In this document: positions 22,986 to 35,051 of the stretch, one piece after another
Layout of the letters: each line of letters begins with the position of its first letter
How positions within the stretch are numbered: position 1 is the stretch's first letter
Source: Theocolax elegans
Lineage: Eukaryota > Arthropoda > Insecta > Hymenoptera > Cerocephalidae
NCBI GenBank assembly: GCA_026168455.1
Contig: CM047427.1
Coordinates: forward strand, 45,105,058-45,169,057
DNA: 64,000 nucleotides
Direction of reading: 5' to 3'
Notes under the pieces: model-generated
What the model was told of the DNA's origin: nothing
Databases searched by the model: none
The model's input: only the letters and a program-made list of their open reading frames with translations
Made by a program: the position numbers and the translations under genes

Positions 22986-24521
22986 GATAGAGACTCATGT
23001 ACATAGCAAACCCAAAAACATTTGAAATTTGTTATTTAAAAAAGCTTTTTTAAAGCGCTGTTTTCAAAACCATTTTTTCTCGTGTAGTTAACCTAGAATA
23101 GTATTAGAAAATATGATCTTATGATTTTTCAAAATGTTTTTTTGTAAAACATAAATAACCTAAACTTCAAATTGTGTAAATTAAGTCATTTTTAATAGGT
23201 AAAGAATGTAAGATATTGAAATAAAAATGTATTAAATCATTTTTGCAAAAATTGAACTTTATTTATTTTAAAAATTTTATAAATAATAATTATTTACTTT
23301 TTAAAATTTGTAAATACATTCTTAATAACATAATACAGTAGTTACAAAAACTAACTATTGCTGTAATACAAATTGTAAATATTTTTAGTTAACTTTTTTT
23401 TGGGAACTTTTTGGTAGCCATGTACATTGAGTACACGAATAGTTTACTCTGTTTAGAAAGGGAAATGAGAGGTTTGTGCGTCAATGCGAATATGCAGGAA
23501 TTTATTCATTCTATATTGTTAAAAGATTATTATAATTTTTCTAATTGCGTTATACCAGTCGATACTATGAATATGCAACTTAAGAACGGCTTAGAACGCG
23601 AATAAATAGAATAAATATAAATTGGCTTTAGGTTATACATTAATCGGAAAACTATTTTTGCTGTGCTAATCATAAATGCCTCGTTTTAACTTAAACGGCG
23701 CACCAACTATGCTGACTACAAAATTTTTTAACTTAGATTATTTATAAGACACAGAAATAAAAAAATTGTGTTACATTGATATTTTGAAGTAGAATATGTT
23801 TAATTTATTTATATATAAGTTACGAAAAACTTCTTTTTGTGAAAAAATAAAATTTTTTTAATTTTCGATTTTTTACTAGAGGAGAAACACTATTTATTTT
23901 ATACTTCCATTAATATTTTTCTATTAATATTTTTTATTCTTCGCGTAATAGAAGCACATTTTTGAAACTTGTTCAGTTCAATAATATATGTTAAAAGATA
24001 CCCAAAAACATTTTTGAAGTAATTTGTGCAAGACATTTTTTTACAATGCTGAAAAATAAATTTTTATAGTGAGTTATAATTTAAATTCTTGAAAAAATTA
24101 TACATTTTCAATTTACAGCTTCATAACTACAATCTATGGTTCAAAATAAACTAATGGAGATTATTGATCATTATTTTTTTCACAAAAAAGCGTTTCCGAA
24201 TTTCGATTCGCTCTTATTATAGCAGGATTATCTTGGAATGGAAGACACGAAATACTTAGACGACAATATAGAAGTATTATGTTGTGATTTGAAGAGACCA
24301 TATTGTATATACGTATTTTCAAGAAATTGACCTTTATTTGTAAATATATACATTTATTTTAATTTGTATAAAGTTGCACACTTTTGCTCACTCTTGTTAT
24401 TCGGCGATGCCTACCTGGGCTTATTAGTTCATTTCTCACACATGCATGGAAAATATTTGTATACTTTTTATTATAATTATTACATAATTAAAATTTTTAA
24501 TTGTTGTGTTTAATAAATTTA

Positions 24522-24564
24522 GTATCTGAAGAAGTCTACAATTCACGCAGACGAAATGTTGTAC
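24522..24564 (+). ncRNA. Hammerhead-ribozyme-like motif, third copy
   Basis: CTGAAGA (24526-24532), stem II GTCT pairing AGAC, GAAAT (24553-24557), then GTT. The flanks GTAT and GTAC can pair as stem I with one wobble. The architecture matches 1880-1919, and a Penelope-like GIY-YIG remnant lies upstream on the same strand. Confidence 0.5.
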
Positions 24565-24822
24565 AACTAACTTAAATAAATAATTATTTATTTATTTAAC
24601 GTTAACCACACATTATTAAAAAAATGTGTTATTTTATTAAAAGTAGGATCAAATTGGTTGTTGAATCATTATTATTGATTTTTCATTATTTCACAGAAAA
24701 TAGATTAATAATCTCAAAATATAAGTATTAAAAATTATGGGTTGCTACGTTTTTAATATTCTTTAACTGATTTTTCTATTTGTCTCTAGAAGTAATTATT
24801 AGAATTTCTTTTCTTATACTAG

Positions 24823-24968
24823 GTTCACTATGATTATTATAACAAGAGGTATGGAGCTGATGGTATGCATGAAACACTTGATTGGGTTGACTGCGAGGCA
24901 CAAGTTGAAAATTTCAAACACAACAGAATTTTAAAACACATCATTGACGCTGAGGTAAATGGAAAGTC
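24823..24968 (+). CDS. PUS1: tRNA pseudouridine synthase PUS1, penultimate exon
   Basis: The exon follows TTCTTATACTAG and continues in phase 0 from 7948. It encodes VHYDYYNKRYG, DGMHETLDW, FKHNRILKHIIDAE and NGKS, the family block that follows the GLxL motif. The proposed 3' end uses TC/GTATCC (24968/24969), leaving two bases that join the exon at 60275 to read GKS-MLEWLANL, gap-free against the family pattern. A stronger-looking donor (GAG/GTAAAT, 24954) would be out of frame with 60275. Read-through would stop at TAA 24982-24984, giving a short YPYK tail. Identity is confident; the exact 3' boundary is less so. Confidence 0.88.
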
Positions 24969-25048
24969 GTATCCTTACAAATAAAAATAACTTGTGGAAA
25001 TACATTCTATCTAATATAGTTTATTTAATTTTATTCTTCGACTTTAAC

Positions 25049-25054
25049 AATAAA
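25049..25054 (+). promoter_or_regulatory. Possible polyadenylation signal AATAAA
   Basis: AATAAA about 65 bases after the read-through stop at 24984. It could serve a shorter PUS1 transcript that retains the intron. Weak evidence in such AT-rich DNA. Confidence 0.25.
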
Positions 25055-25791
25055 TAACACGTTGGATTTTTATTTCTTAATTATCAAATTTGATAATAAT
25101 AGTAGGAAAAATAGAAATAACTTTATTGTCTATAAATATACACTGTAATGGAAAAACTGAATTATTTATTTGCATGGTTTAAATTAATCATTTCTTTTGT
25201 ATTATATTACGTAAGAATAATAATAGCAATGAGAATATAACGCCCGAGCGAAGCAAAGTTGATACTCACACGAGTGAAATACCGTATTTCACACAGCAAT
25301 CAATAATATTTTGTGTTACAATACGCGTTTTAAAAGTGCTTCTACGCCTTCTGGACATAAAATATTGTGCACATCAAAATAAGTAAAAAATATTTACGTG
25401 CACAAAATAAAGAATTATTTTTATTAATTTAAATTACTTCGTAAAATATTTACAATTGTAATGTGCATTATTTTTTTGCACAAACATTATGTGTTTAATT
25501 CTTGGGTGTACAAATCTACTCTTGTCTTTTTGTTGGAGTATGTGGTAATGACATTTTACGCACAACCGGACGACCATCTACCCCTTTGCAAGAGCAGACG
25601 GTCCACCGAGTGTGAGACTTGGTAGAAGCAAACTCTCAATATCCACTAAACCCACATATCTTTGTTCGCACCGACGCCAGTTCGGAACTGATATTCACAT
25701 TACTTCAGACTGGGCGACAGTTATTGCGTATCTAATACACAGTCATTCCTTTCTCCCTTCTTATACTCTAATCACAGGCATTCAGTCTGTC

Positions 25792-26286
25792 AAACAACCA
25801 TCCTCTTTTTTGCTCCGCAAAACATTCGCAACATAAATAGCGATGAAACGTCAGTCGTCTCCGTTCATCGTTATAAGTCTAGTTACGTTTTCTGGCATGA
25901 TCGATCCTATGTCCGCTTGTCGCTGATCTGTCCACCGCTCGCAAGTGAAGAATGTATGATCAGCGTTGTTAAAGACCCAGTCGCAGTACTTGCATTTAGA
26001 CGAAGCAAGTCCACCCATCCGGCGCAGTTAGCCTCTGAAGTATCCACGTCCAGAGAGAAATTGGGTGAGATCTACCTCGTCGTGGTTTCTCCCCTTCTAC
26101 GAAGCAACCGTGGGAATGAGCCTATGCATCCATCGTGAGGTGTTTGTCCACCGCGTCTGCCAGAATTTCAAAATATTCGCAGCGTCAGCCCTCCTTGTGT
26201 ACGTGTCTTATTTGTATATGTGCTTCCGTTCCATCACGAGTAGGTCGATTGGAATTACGCCCGAGATAATGAGAACGGCCTATTCG
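25792..26286 (-). pseudogene. R1-clade non-LTR element, C-terminal reverse transcriptase remnant
   Basis: One continuous minus-strand frame with several stops reads AVLIISGVIPIDLLVMERKH, FWQTRWTN, WMHRLIPTV, LTQFLSGRGYFRG and then CKYCDWVFNNADHTFFTCERW. That is the order after the thumb domain in R1/LOA-type elements, ending in the CCHC motif (C-x2-C-x8-H-x4-C) and an acidic-basic tail. R1-clade elements are an arthropod hallmark, which supports the host assignment. Truncated at the 5' side. Confidence 0.85.
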
Positions 26287-26492
26287 GACACCATCCTGTT
26301 GTTTTAAAGTATTCATTTTACATTTCATTTCATTTTTATTGCGATTAAATTAATTCTTATTCATTATTCGAGACGAGTTCGTATACTGCTCGATCTGCTG
26401 TCGAGTTGAAGTTCGGCGCGTTCCAGTGTCCTCTACTAGAAGACATCGATATTTTTTAGACATATATCATCGGCAGCCCAATCTTCAACCTT

Positions 26493-26640
26493 ATGCCAGT
26501 CTGCAATCGTCGATTCATGCATTCGTCAGTAACAACCAATTGCGCAGCTTTGAATTGTAAGGTACATGTTAATTGTTTAAAGTTTCACGAGGGTGCGCAA
26601 TATCTCCAGTGCTGCTACGACGCATTGGATAACGTGAAAA
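26493..26640 (+). pseudogene. Cys/His-rich ORF1-like fragment
   Basis: A short frame with CNRRFMHSS, NCAALNCKVHVNCLKFH and QYLQCCYD resembles the PHD-like zinc finger at the start of ORF1 in CR1-type non-LTR elements. It lies about 470 bp before another such finger at 26964, so it may be an older copy. Could also be host-derived; low certainty. Confidence 0.35.
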
Positions 26641-26963
26641 AAGCACCTCGTGGGTCGATCAACGACTTCTCTCTCTCTCTGGTGGGTAGCGCAGTCGCTC
26701 TTGAATTTATTCCGTGATTATTGATCCTTCATTTCTTGTTTACGCTATCGTTTGAGTTGCAGCGTCGGAAAGTTGGACTCTTGGTGGAGCTAACTCCTTC
26801 TGTTAAACAAAAGATAAAAATCCGTAGCTTTTGAGTCCGTATTCGCCTCCGAAAATTTGTACAGTCAATAGAGGTTAGGGAGCAGCGTCAACTCTTTTGG
26901 CGGTCGTCCGGACTCTTCCAGGACGTCAGCTTCGATATTCACCGTCGCTAATCATCTGTCGGG

Positions 26964-28115
26964 ATGCAGTTGAGGAATTCCTGCTTCATCTGTGGACGGC
27001 GGATTATTAAAAAGGACTTAGCGGAGACGTGCAACACCTGCGGAAATTTTATCCATAGCAGCTGCTTTTCGATCACCCCGGTACAAGCGAAGCTCGCTGT
27101 TGTAGACTCGTGAGAGCGCTAATTTCTCCGGCGTCCCAGGAGGGGGCAGCATCTCCTGGAACGAGTCTCTCGATCGACGCGACTGCTCCCGGTGCGGCGT
27201 CGTTTACGCGTTCCTCCACCAACGGGTCTGCCAAGCGACAAGCCTCGCCTATTTCGCCACCCCGTGCGCTGGTTGTCAAGCAACCGCGCGGCGAGGTGCC
27301 ACCTAGCAGTATATCGGCACAATCCGATCAGAACGGCGGCACCGTTGAAATATCCGCGTTTTTGTCCTCGTTTGCTGCGCGTATTGAGGAAAGTTTATCG
27401 CTTTCGGTGTCGCGGATCGAGTCAAAGGTCGACGGTTTGGCCGAGGATATGAAGGCGCTATCTAGCTGGATCTCCCAGGTTGAATCGTCGGTCAATGCGC
27501 TCTTCACCAGTTGTGAGGGGCGACTGGCGCCGCTTGAGGCGGCAAACAACCAATCCAAGAACTCTCTCATTGTCGACGCAAGTTCCAGGACCGCGTTCTA
27601 TCAGCGGAGCAGGATGCGTGCGAAGTGCTCTTATTGAGCATCCCAGAGAGTTTAGTTATCCCTGAAAGTATATTATAGAGCGCGTTCTGGCGGCCATCCA
27701 TCTCCCGAGACTGAACAGTCAAATCATTAATTTTAGGCCGTGGAACATACGAGATAATTTGAGTCTAAATCGGAACGCGATAAATCCCACTAATGGTCTC
27801 GTATTCAAATTATCTTTGTCTACCAGCAAAGACCTCATTCTGGAGAAGGCTCGATTACTAAAGGGCACTACAGCTCAGTCATTATTCGGGTCCGGAGGTA
27901 ACGCGGCGGTCTATCTTCGCGCGCTTTGGCCAAAACCACTACAGGATCTGTGGATCAAGACACTTCGTAAGGCAACGGGACTGGGCTACATGCGTCCCTT
28001 CATAAAGAACTATAGAGTGTGTCTGCGCAGAGTTAAGGAAGGGCCGCTAATGATAATTAAATCGGATGCGGACTTGCTTTCACTCACACCTTTTGTACAT
28101 AATCCTAGCCAATGA
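26964..28115 (+). pseudogene. CR1/Kiri-like non-LTR element A, ORF1
   Basis: Starts at ATG 26964 with a Cys/His finger (CFICGRR, CNTCGNFIHSSC), stops near 27110 and continues after a frameshift. A Ser/Pro/Ala-rich linker is followed by a coiled-coil-like stretch (RIESKVDGLAEDMKAL, about 27400-27540). After another shift comes an RRM-like C-terminal region (LRKATGLGYMRPF, YRVCLRRVKEGP). ORF1 proteins of such elements bind element RNA as chaperones. Copy B (31947) has the same order. At least two frame breaks make it non-functional. Confidence 0.75.
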
Positions 28116-28129
28116 GGGTTAACCGCTCA

Positions 28130-31064
28130 GGTTTCGCACAATCATTCCTCCTCTTTTTCCATTTTTCATAGCAATATTAATCGTTTAAAAACACATTTCT
28201 CTTCTCTCGAATCACTCATCCTACCCCTCAATCATGACAATCGCGCTAACTGAGATCTTCTTGACCGAGTTTGATTCGTTCAACACAATTCGCCTCCCTG
28301 GTTATTCTTTGTATAGATTGGATAGACTAGATAAGAAAGATGGAGGTGTAGCAGCTTATATCAAGGATCATTTTCCAGTCAAAATATTGGCCCATTCCGA
28401 TCCGTTATTCACTAGTATGCCAGAAATCATCATTCTGCAAGTATCATGTCCCTCGTTCTCTCTACTTTTGGGGGTGGTTTATAGGAGGCCAACGGCAGCA
28501 TATCCATCAAAATTTTTTAGCACCCTCTCCGGCAGAGTGACCAGATGGCGATTTTTTTTCCTTTTCTCTCTTACGTATATTGATGTTTATTAAGCAAGAG
28601 CAACAAAGAGAAAAAATCGCCATCTGGCAACCCTGCTCTCCGGGTGATTTTAACATAAATATGAATGCCACAAACGGAGCTGCTCCAATGTTACACTTCT
28701 ATATTCACACTTCCAATCCGCAACTCATAAAATTAGAATCAACTCATCACACACACACACCTCGTTATACTCATCTCATGCATGGCTTGATCTATTCACA
28801 GTCCGCGACCCTCCACCGGACTACACATACATCAAGTCAGTTGAACCATTCGCATCGGGACACGATTACATCAATCTAGTCTTACACACTCGCAAGCAAT
28901 CTCCTTTGGTCAAGTCGTTTCGCTCACGAGGTCTTGCGAGGGTTGACCCCCAAGCTGCTGGTTCTCTTTTCCAAACAAATTTTGATTCACTTCATACCAT
29001 GTATCATCCTTCTGTCTCAACTACTCCTTCGATCTCATACACATCATCTGATTCACAAGCGATACCTGACCTTTTATTTTCTATATTACTCTCTTTGTTA
29101 TCACTTCTTGTGTCTCTACTTCCATCCACTCCATCTTGTAATCATACCAGCACCTTTTTAAGTGCTAACCTAACTCCGGATTTCTGTTCAGATGAGGGAT
29201 CACCGGAGAGCTCAACAACATTTCACATTTCAAATTTACTCACTACACTAACATCATCCATATTACTAACTTTCCATTCATTAGCTCCATTAAAACTTAT
29301 CCGTATTACTAACACAACTAAACCATGGATCACACTCACCATTACGCAATCCATCAAAGCTCGTAATATGGCTTATAAGAGATTCCAGACCTCAGGTAGT
29401 TGCTCCGATTTTATTGAATATAGGGCCCTCAGGTCTGTTGTCAGTAACTTGATTGAGTCAGCCAAATTTTCTTATCTTAACAGCAGGTTAAGTAACGCCC
29501 CAAATACCTCCTTTCTATGGAAAGAGCTCAGACACCTAGGTCTGGCGTCTCATTACAAGCAATCACCACTTCATCAATTTTCTGTTGAACAACTGAACAC
29601 TCATTTGGGTTCCATCTCACATACAAACTCACCTATCACTCCACTTGAACTCAGTCAACTTTTAGCCGAACCTTGCATTACCCATACCCACACCTTCAAT
29701 TTCACTCCCATTAATTCATTCAAGGTACAAGCAGCTATCGCAAATGCCTCATCAAAATCAGTTGGGCTTGATGGTATCTCTGCACAAATGATCAAATTGA
29801 TTAGTACTCTAGTCACCCCGCATCTAGTCACTATTTTCAATTACTGTTTCTCCTCGGGCCTCTTTCCGGAAGTCTGGAAGAGATGATTACTCTTTCTCTT
29901 GATGAAGTTAAGCAGGATGAATTCTCCCTCCAACACTAGACCTATAGCTAAATTATGTGAAATTTCCAAGATTTTTGAAAGGTTGGCTCACGACCAGCTT
30001 TCCAATTACATTGAAACTTATGATTTGCTCACTCAAAGAGAGGCAGGCTTTCAGAGGGGATACAGTACGCAAACGGCTCTCTTGGGTGTCATGGATGACG
30101 TTAGAAGAGCCATCGATAGGCGCATGATTACTGTTCTCGTCTTGTCTGATTTCACTAAGGCATTTGACTCGGTCCCGTATTTACTATTATTGTCAAAACT
30201 TCGCCGGCTGGGCTGTTCGAACATGGTGGTCAGATGGTTTTACAGTTACCTGACAGATCGGCAACAGGCAGTTGAGGACGACAGGGGTGGGCATTCGTCC
30301 TGGCTCTCGATTTCAAAGGGTGTACCGCAGGGCAGTGTCCTGGGTCCTTTACTTTTTACCATTTTTATAAACGACCTACCGAGGGTTCTAAAGCATTCTG
30401 AACATATGATTTTTGCCGATGACACCCAGGTTTATCATTCCTTTTATCCGTCTAAGTTCGCTCAGGGAATAATTCGCATTTCGGAAGATGCCAATGCAGT
30501 TGGTACTTGGGTGAAGGAAAATGGCCTTGAGCTCAACCTTGATAAAACCAAAGTGATGATCCTGGGGAGTCAATCGTTTCATTCTCGCATCGAACTGGAC
30601 ACTGCACCAAAAGTCTCGTACGGCAATAACTCTCTGGACTATGTAAACGAGGTCAAATCGCTGGGGGTCTGGATATCAACTACTCTCGACTGGTCGAGAC
30701 AAGTGGCTTCCATCTCCCAGCGGGTACATATGGTTCTTTACTCGTTACGCTTTTTGAGACGTGCTCTCTCTCGGCGGACCAGAAAATATCTTGTTAAGAC
30801 TTATCTTTCCCCACTTCGACTATGCGTGTGCAGTGTATGATGGAATTGACGAAACAGAACCTCAAATTACAGCACCTATTGAATGCGTGTGTTCGTTTTG
30901 TGTGGGAAAATATCCTATGGAAGGCGCATGTTACGCCATATCGGTTGGAGCTAGATTGGTTATCAGTCGAGCTCAGAAGGTCGCTTATCATCGGCTCATG
31001 TGCATACAATGCAATTTCACACGGCTCTCCATCTTATCTAGCTGATCACTTCGCAGCACCTTAA
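28130..31064 (+). pseudogene. CR1/Kiri-like non-LTR element A, ORF2 (endonuclease and reverse transcriptase)
   Basis: The endonuclease part begins near 28150 (NINRLKTHF; LPGYSLYRLDRLDKKDGGVA; VVYRRPTAAYPSKFF), is interrupted by a hAT MITE at 28533-28635, and resumes GDFNINM. The reverse transcriptase follows: SKSVGLDGISAQMIK (about 29750), a stop at 29884, then RPIAKLCEISKIFERL, FTKAFDSVP, KGVPQGSVLGPLLF and the catalytic HMIFADDTQVY (about 30410). The C-terminal part (FPHFDYACAVYDG, LNACVRFVW) shifts frame near 30800. The conserved FADD core is intact, but stops and shifts disable the copy. It could be Kiri, L2 or CR1; the clade is not certain. Confidence 0.88.
28525..28643. mobile_element. 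103-bp hAT-type MITE with perfect 8-bp target duplication
   Basis: The target copies CTCTCCGG at 28525-28532 and 28636-28643 flank an element running from CAGAGTGACCAGATGGCG to the complement of CAGGGTTGCCAGATGGCG. It is almost one hairpin. Removing the element and one target copy restores the endonuclease frame across LSGDFNINM. An 8-bp duplication with CAG ends fits the hAT superfamily. Confidence 0.93.
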
Positions 31065-31946
31065 CCTCCTCTCATTTATCATCCCGTCATCCCCAGTATC
31101 ACTCACCTACCTTCCTCCCATCATTTCCTTCATTCAAATCATCCCTGCGTCAGCACCTTTCTGAGCTCGACAACTAAGCATGGCAATCGAGAGTCTGTCG
31201 AGAGGGTCTGAGCTGCCCTCCCTTACCGGCATTTTAATCTTAATTTTAATTTTAATTTAACTTTAATTTATTTCTATCTGTATCATCCGTGTAAAGTGTA
31301 TCCATTTATTTATTTTTTCATCCAATCGCGGCTCTTCATTTATTCTTTATTTATTCGTCATCTATTCATTTATTTTCGCTCACTTATTTGTTAATTACCT
31401 ATTTATTTATGCATTTATTATTTGTTACTTATCTGTTTGGGCATTTGTCCCAAGAAATGAATGAATGGATACACTATCGTTTTTATTCAACTTTATCTTT
31501 ATCTGTAGACTTCGCTATTCATTTATCTATTTCCATGTCCACGTCACTTATTTATTCATTTATTTATGTAATTATTTAATTGCATAAACGTATATTTCTA
31601 TTTGCGTTCTTGCTTATATCTATTTTCATTTCAATTTGTTTACTTATTTATTTATTTTATCTATCATTGTTATTATTCTTAATTTTGTTGCATTAAGACT
31701 CTCATTTATTTTTTATATTTATCTTATTTTTTAATTTTTATATTGTTTTTGTTTTTCTACTGTATTAATTATTTTTGTTGCGTTCGAATCTTTTATATCA
31801 ACGATAATTGTATACGGGGTATAAACCCCTCATATACAGAGCTGTGTACTATATGTAATAATATAGCTTATACAAATTGCTTTGTTGTGCTGGGCTCGTC
31901 CGAGCGTCGCTGCTGTGTACTCGCAAAATCTAAATAAAAAGCGTTA
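31065..31946 (+). other. 3' untranslated region of element A and junction to element B
   Basis: Pyrimidine- and T-rich, with many TTTAT repeats and no frame. Near 31815 the sequence GTATACGGGGTATAAACCCC resembles the conserved 3'-end block of element B (CTACGGGGTTTCTATCCC, 35365), marking the probable end of element A. Confidence 0.5.
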
Positions 31947-32992
31947 GTGCTGGCTCCCACCGACACGAGGGCGCCACCGTCCGGGTTACCACGTGAGACT
32001 AACGCGACTGACAGTGCCGCGCTGGCGACCACACCCACTCTTACTACCTCTTGCGTTAATTGCTTCGCATCCGTCGCCATCAACGTCGCAGGTTGCCAAG
32101 CAACCTCGCGGCGCCCCGCCCTAAGTCCAATCAGACGGCACACGATGCTTCCACTGATTCCGTACCGATGGCGGCTGCTTCACCACCATGGATGGAAACT
32201 TTTGCCCGAAACTTGCAAGAAAACCTTCGTAGTAACCTTAAATCGGTACTGGAAGTAGTTAACCGTGTTGAAGGTAAGGTGGATGAAGTTAAGGCGGAGC
32301 TCAACTACCTGCAAACACAAGTCAGTCTGATCGAGGAAGAAGTTAAAGCGAAGTTTGCGGTTTTCGGAGAGCGCATCAGTGGACTGGAAAATCGGGTCGG
32401 CAATTTAGAAGCAGAAAAAACAAATTCTAAAAATACGCCGCCATCTCTCGCATTAAAGGACACGTGTGAGCTACTCATTACGGGCCTGCCCAAAGAAACC
32501 GCGCAATCAGATAACGATATTTGAATTAAAATATTCGATGCGTTGAAGCTTCCAAAAGCCAATAGTCAAATAATTGACCTTCACCCTTGGACCCCGCGGC
32601 CAAAAACCATTTTAACGAGTTCTCCCCCTGCTCCGATACGTACGCGTGGCATAGTTATTAAAATGTCATCTGCCACATCCAGGGATGGTATGATGAAGAA
32701 ATCCCGTTTCCTTAAAGGACGTAAAGTTCAAGACATTGTCGGAGAAGGTGGTGACAACTCACTATTCATCAGGCCACGCTGGCCAAAGCCGGTTTTCGAG
32801 CGATGGCAATCTGTAGTTCGTAAATCGAGTGAACTGGGCTACGCGGGGCCCTTAGTTACAGATTCAATTGTTTATATGCGCGAGGTGAGGGATAGTCCAC
32901 TAAAGCAAGTAAATTCGGAGACTGATTTTTCAAGCTTTCTCCTCTCTCTCCTCATACCAAATGAGACAGGACTGGTCGGGCCAAAACAGTAA
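31947..32992 (+). pseudogene. CR1/Kiri-like non-LTR element B, ORF1
   Basis: A Thr/Pro-rich start is followed by a clear coiled coil (VVNRVEGKVDEVKAEL to LENRVGNLEAEK, about 32255-32415), then LLITGLPKETAQ. After a stop at 32522 comes the RRM-like region (KANSQIIDLHPW, KKSRFLKGRKV, FERWQSVVRKSSELGYAGP). It parallels element A closely. The N-terminal zinc finger is not seen, so the copy is 5' truncated. Frames are broken at least twice. Confidence 0.7.
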
Positions 32993-32999
32993 AATCGTG

Positions 33000-35051
33000 T
33001 AAATCATTCTCCATTTTTCATTCCAATATAAATCGTCTGAAAACACATTTCACGGTAAGGAGAAGCGTGGTGTGGCGGCTTATGTTCGCGAGGATTTTGG
33101 GGTGGGGGTCATCGCACACTCTGACCCCATCTTCTCGAATACTCCGGAATTCCTGGTCATATGTCTGACAAGTAAAACAGTCACATTGGTGTTGGCAGTG
33201 GTACATCGCAGGCCTTCAGCCGCTTACCCTACAGAGTTTTTCGATGTCTTGCCAGACATACTACCACGATACAAGTATGTCATCAACACTGGACATTTTA
33301 ACATCGATATGAGCTCTTCCAGTGCTATGGCAGATAAGTATAGAGCAAATTTGTCGGAACTTGGACTTACACTCATCCAGTCAGAGCCGACACATCATGC
33401 AATGACGTCAAGCGGTCCATCTCATACGTGGCTCATTCATCACATACCTATCATAGCACTATTTCGTCTTCATTATCATGTATATGTAAATCAATTCTTT
33501 CCGCATTTCACATGTTAGCACCTTTAAAATATTATTCCATTAAAACCAATACAAGTATAAGCCATGGATTTCTCAGGATATTAAAATAAACATCAAAACC
33601 AGAAACGCAGCCTTTAGTAAATTGCGAAATACAGGTTCAATTGATGATTACAACACCTATAATGGTCTTCGAAACCATGTTTCTAATGCTATAAACTCGA
33701 GTAAATTCCATTTCTTGGTTAAGAAACTAAACAGTACAAATGATCCTAAGAAATTCTAGAAATGTCTGAAAAACATGGGCCTCAGCTCAAAGACAAACCC
33801 ATCACCGCCAAAGTGTTTCACGCCTCATGAGTTAAATGTTCATTACGCTTCTGTCTCTAATCATGTTCAACCACTTTCTGTTTAATCATTTTTATCTATG
33901 TCATACAATTCATGTTCTATATCACCTTTGTCTTCCTCTTTTAATTTTTCCACCATAACCGCAAAAGGAGTACAACACGCAATCCAGGGAGCGTTCTCAA
34001 GGGCAGTGGGGATTGATGGCATATCTGTTGAAATGCTGATGTTATTGGAGCCTCAATTAACACTGCACCTTGTTGATCTCTTTAACGATATGCTCTCAGC
34101 TGGATATTTTCCCGACTACTGGAAAAGAGTACTACTGTTTCTATTGGCAAAGTCAGGCAGGATAGAATCGTGTTCAGAATTCGAATGAGGTGTACAGCGT
34201 ATAACTCAAGATGCTAACGCAATACCCTTATGAGCACGCACAAATGAACTTAAACTCAATGTCGGAAAGACGAAGGTTATGATTCTGGGTAGTCAGGTCT
34301 TTTTATCGCGTATCGACTAGAGCACTGCCCCGAAGGTCAAACTAGGTACAGATTTTTTGAGTTAGGAAAATTAGGTCAAATCGCTTGGCGTCATGATCTC
34401 TCCCTCTCTTGATCGGACAAAGCAAGTGTTATCAATCTCGAGACGTGTACATGGGGTTTTACACTCACTGCGTTATTGTAGGAAGACTCTGTCACGGGGG
34501 CTTAGGAAAAGTCTGGTAGAAACTCTTATCTTTCCCCATTTCGATTATGCGTGTGCGATATACAATGATGTCGATCAAACCTGGAATCTGAAGCTTCAAA
34601 GGTTGCTGAATGCATGCGTTTGATTTGTGTGGGGGGCCATGGCGAGACGTGAACATGTTACCCGTTTAGGTTGGGTCTCAGGTGGTTATCAATCGAGTCT
34701 AGGCGTTCATACCTCATTGGCTCCGTTGCATACAGCATGTTTACTCATAATTCTCCCACCTATCTTACAAATCATTTTATTAAACTCAACACCCCCTACC
34801 ATAACCCTCGCACTTCCCGTCGTCATCCACTAAAATCGCTTAACTATCTTCCCCCTCGAACTGAGGCATTAAACAAATCTTTCATCATTTCTTCATCTCA
34901 GATCATAAACAAACTTCCTTTCACTACGTTCGATAAATCATCCATCAGTCATTTGAAAAGTCCATTATTTCAGTATCTGTTTGGACTCGACCAAACTGCC
35001 TGGTCCACCAGAGTGTTAATCGAGGGTATATCAGTACCACCGACTACGTAA
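33000..35051 (+). pseudogene. CR1/Kiri-like element B, ORF2 with deleted RT core
   Basis: The endonuclease piece (GVAAYVREDFGVGV, VVHRRPSAAYPTEFF, NTGHFNIDM) is at 33060-33520. The RT start (AVGIDGISVEMLML, FNDMLSAGYFPDYWKR) is at 33890-34187. Then the sequence jumps from CSEFE directly to QRITQDANAI and KLNVGKTKVMILGSQ. Compared with element A, the block from RPIAKL to the FADD motif (over 500 bp) is gone. The tail IFPHFDYACAIYNDVDQ and the C-terminal part to PPTT at 35051 are present. It cannot encode an active enzyme. Confidence 0.82.

Larger units (their letters stand above)
7949..24822 (+). other. PUS1: PUS1 intron A, 16.9 kb, filled with repeats
   Basis: The donor TTTT/GTAATG and acceptor TTCTTATACTAG/GTT join two exons in phase 0. 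The intron contains satellite, solo LTR, MITEs, a palindromic element, a THAP-type exon and a Penelope-like remnant, described separately. Stretches without entries (for example 15810-16430, 22000-22550, 22990-24520) are AT-rich, with nothing I can name. Confidence 0.8.

Noticed and set aside
24955..24960. Consensus donor GTAAAT as the main 3' boundary of the penultimate exon
   Set aside because: Phase 0 is incompatible with either acceptor at the terminal exon; kept only as a possible alternative.
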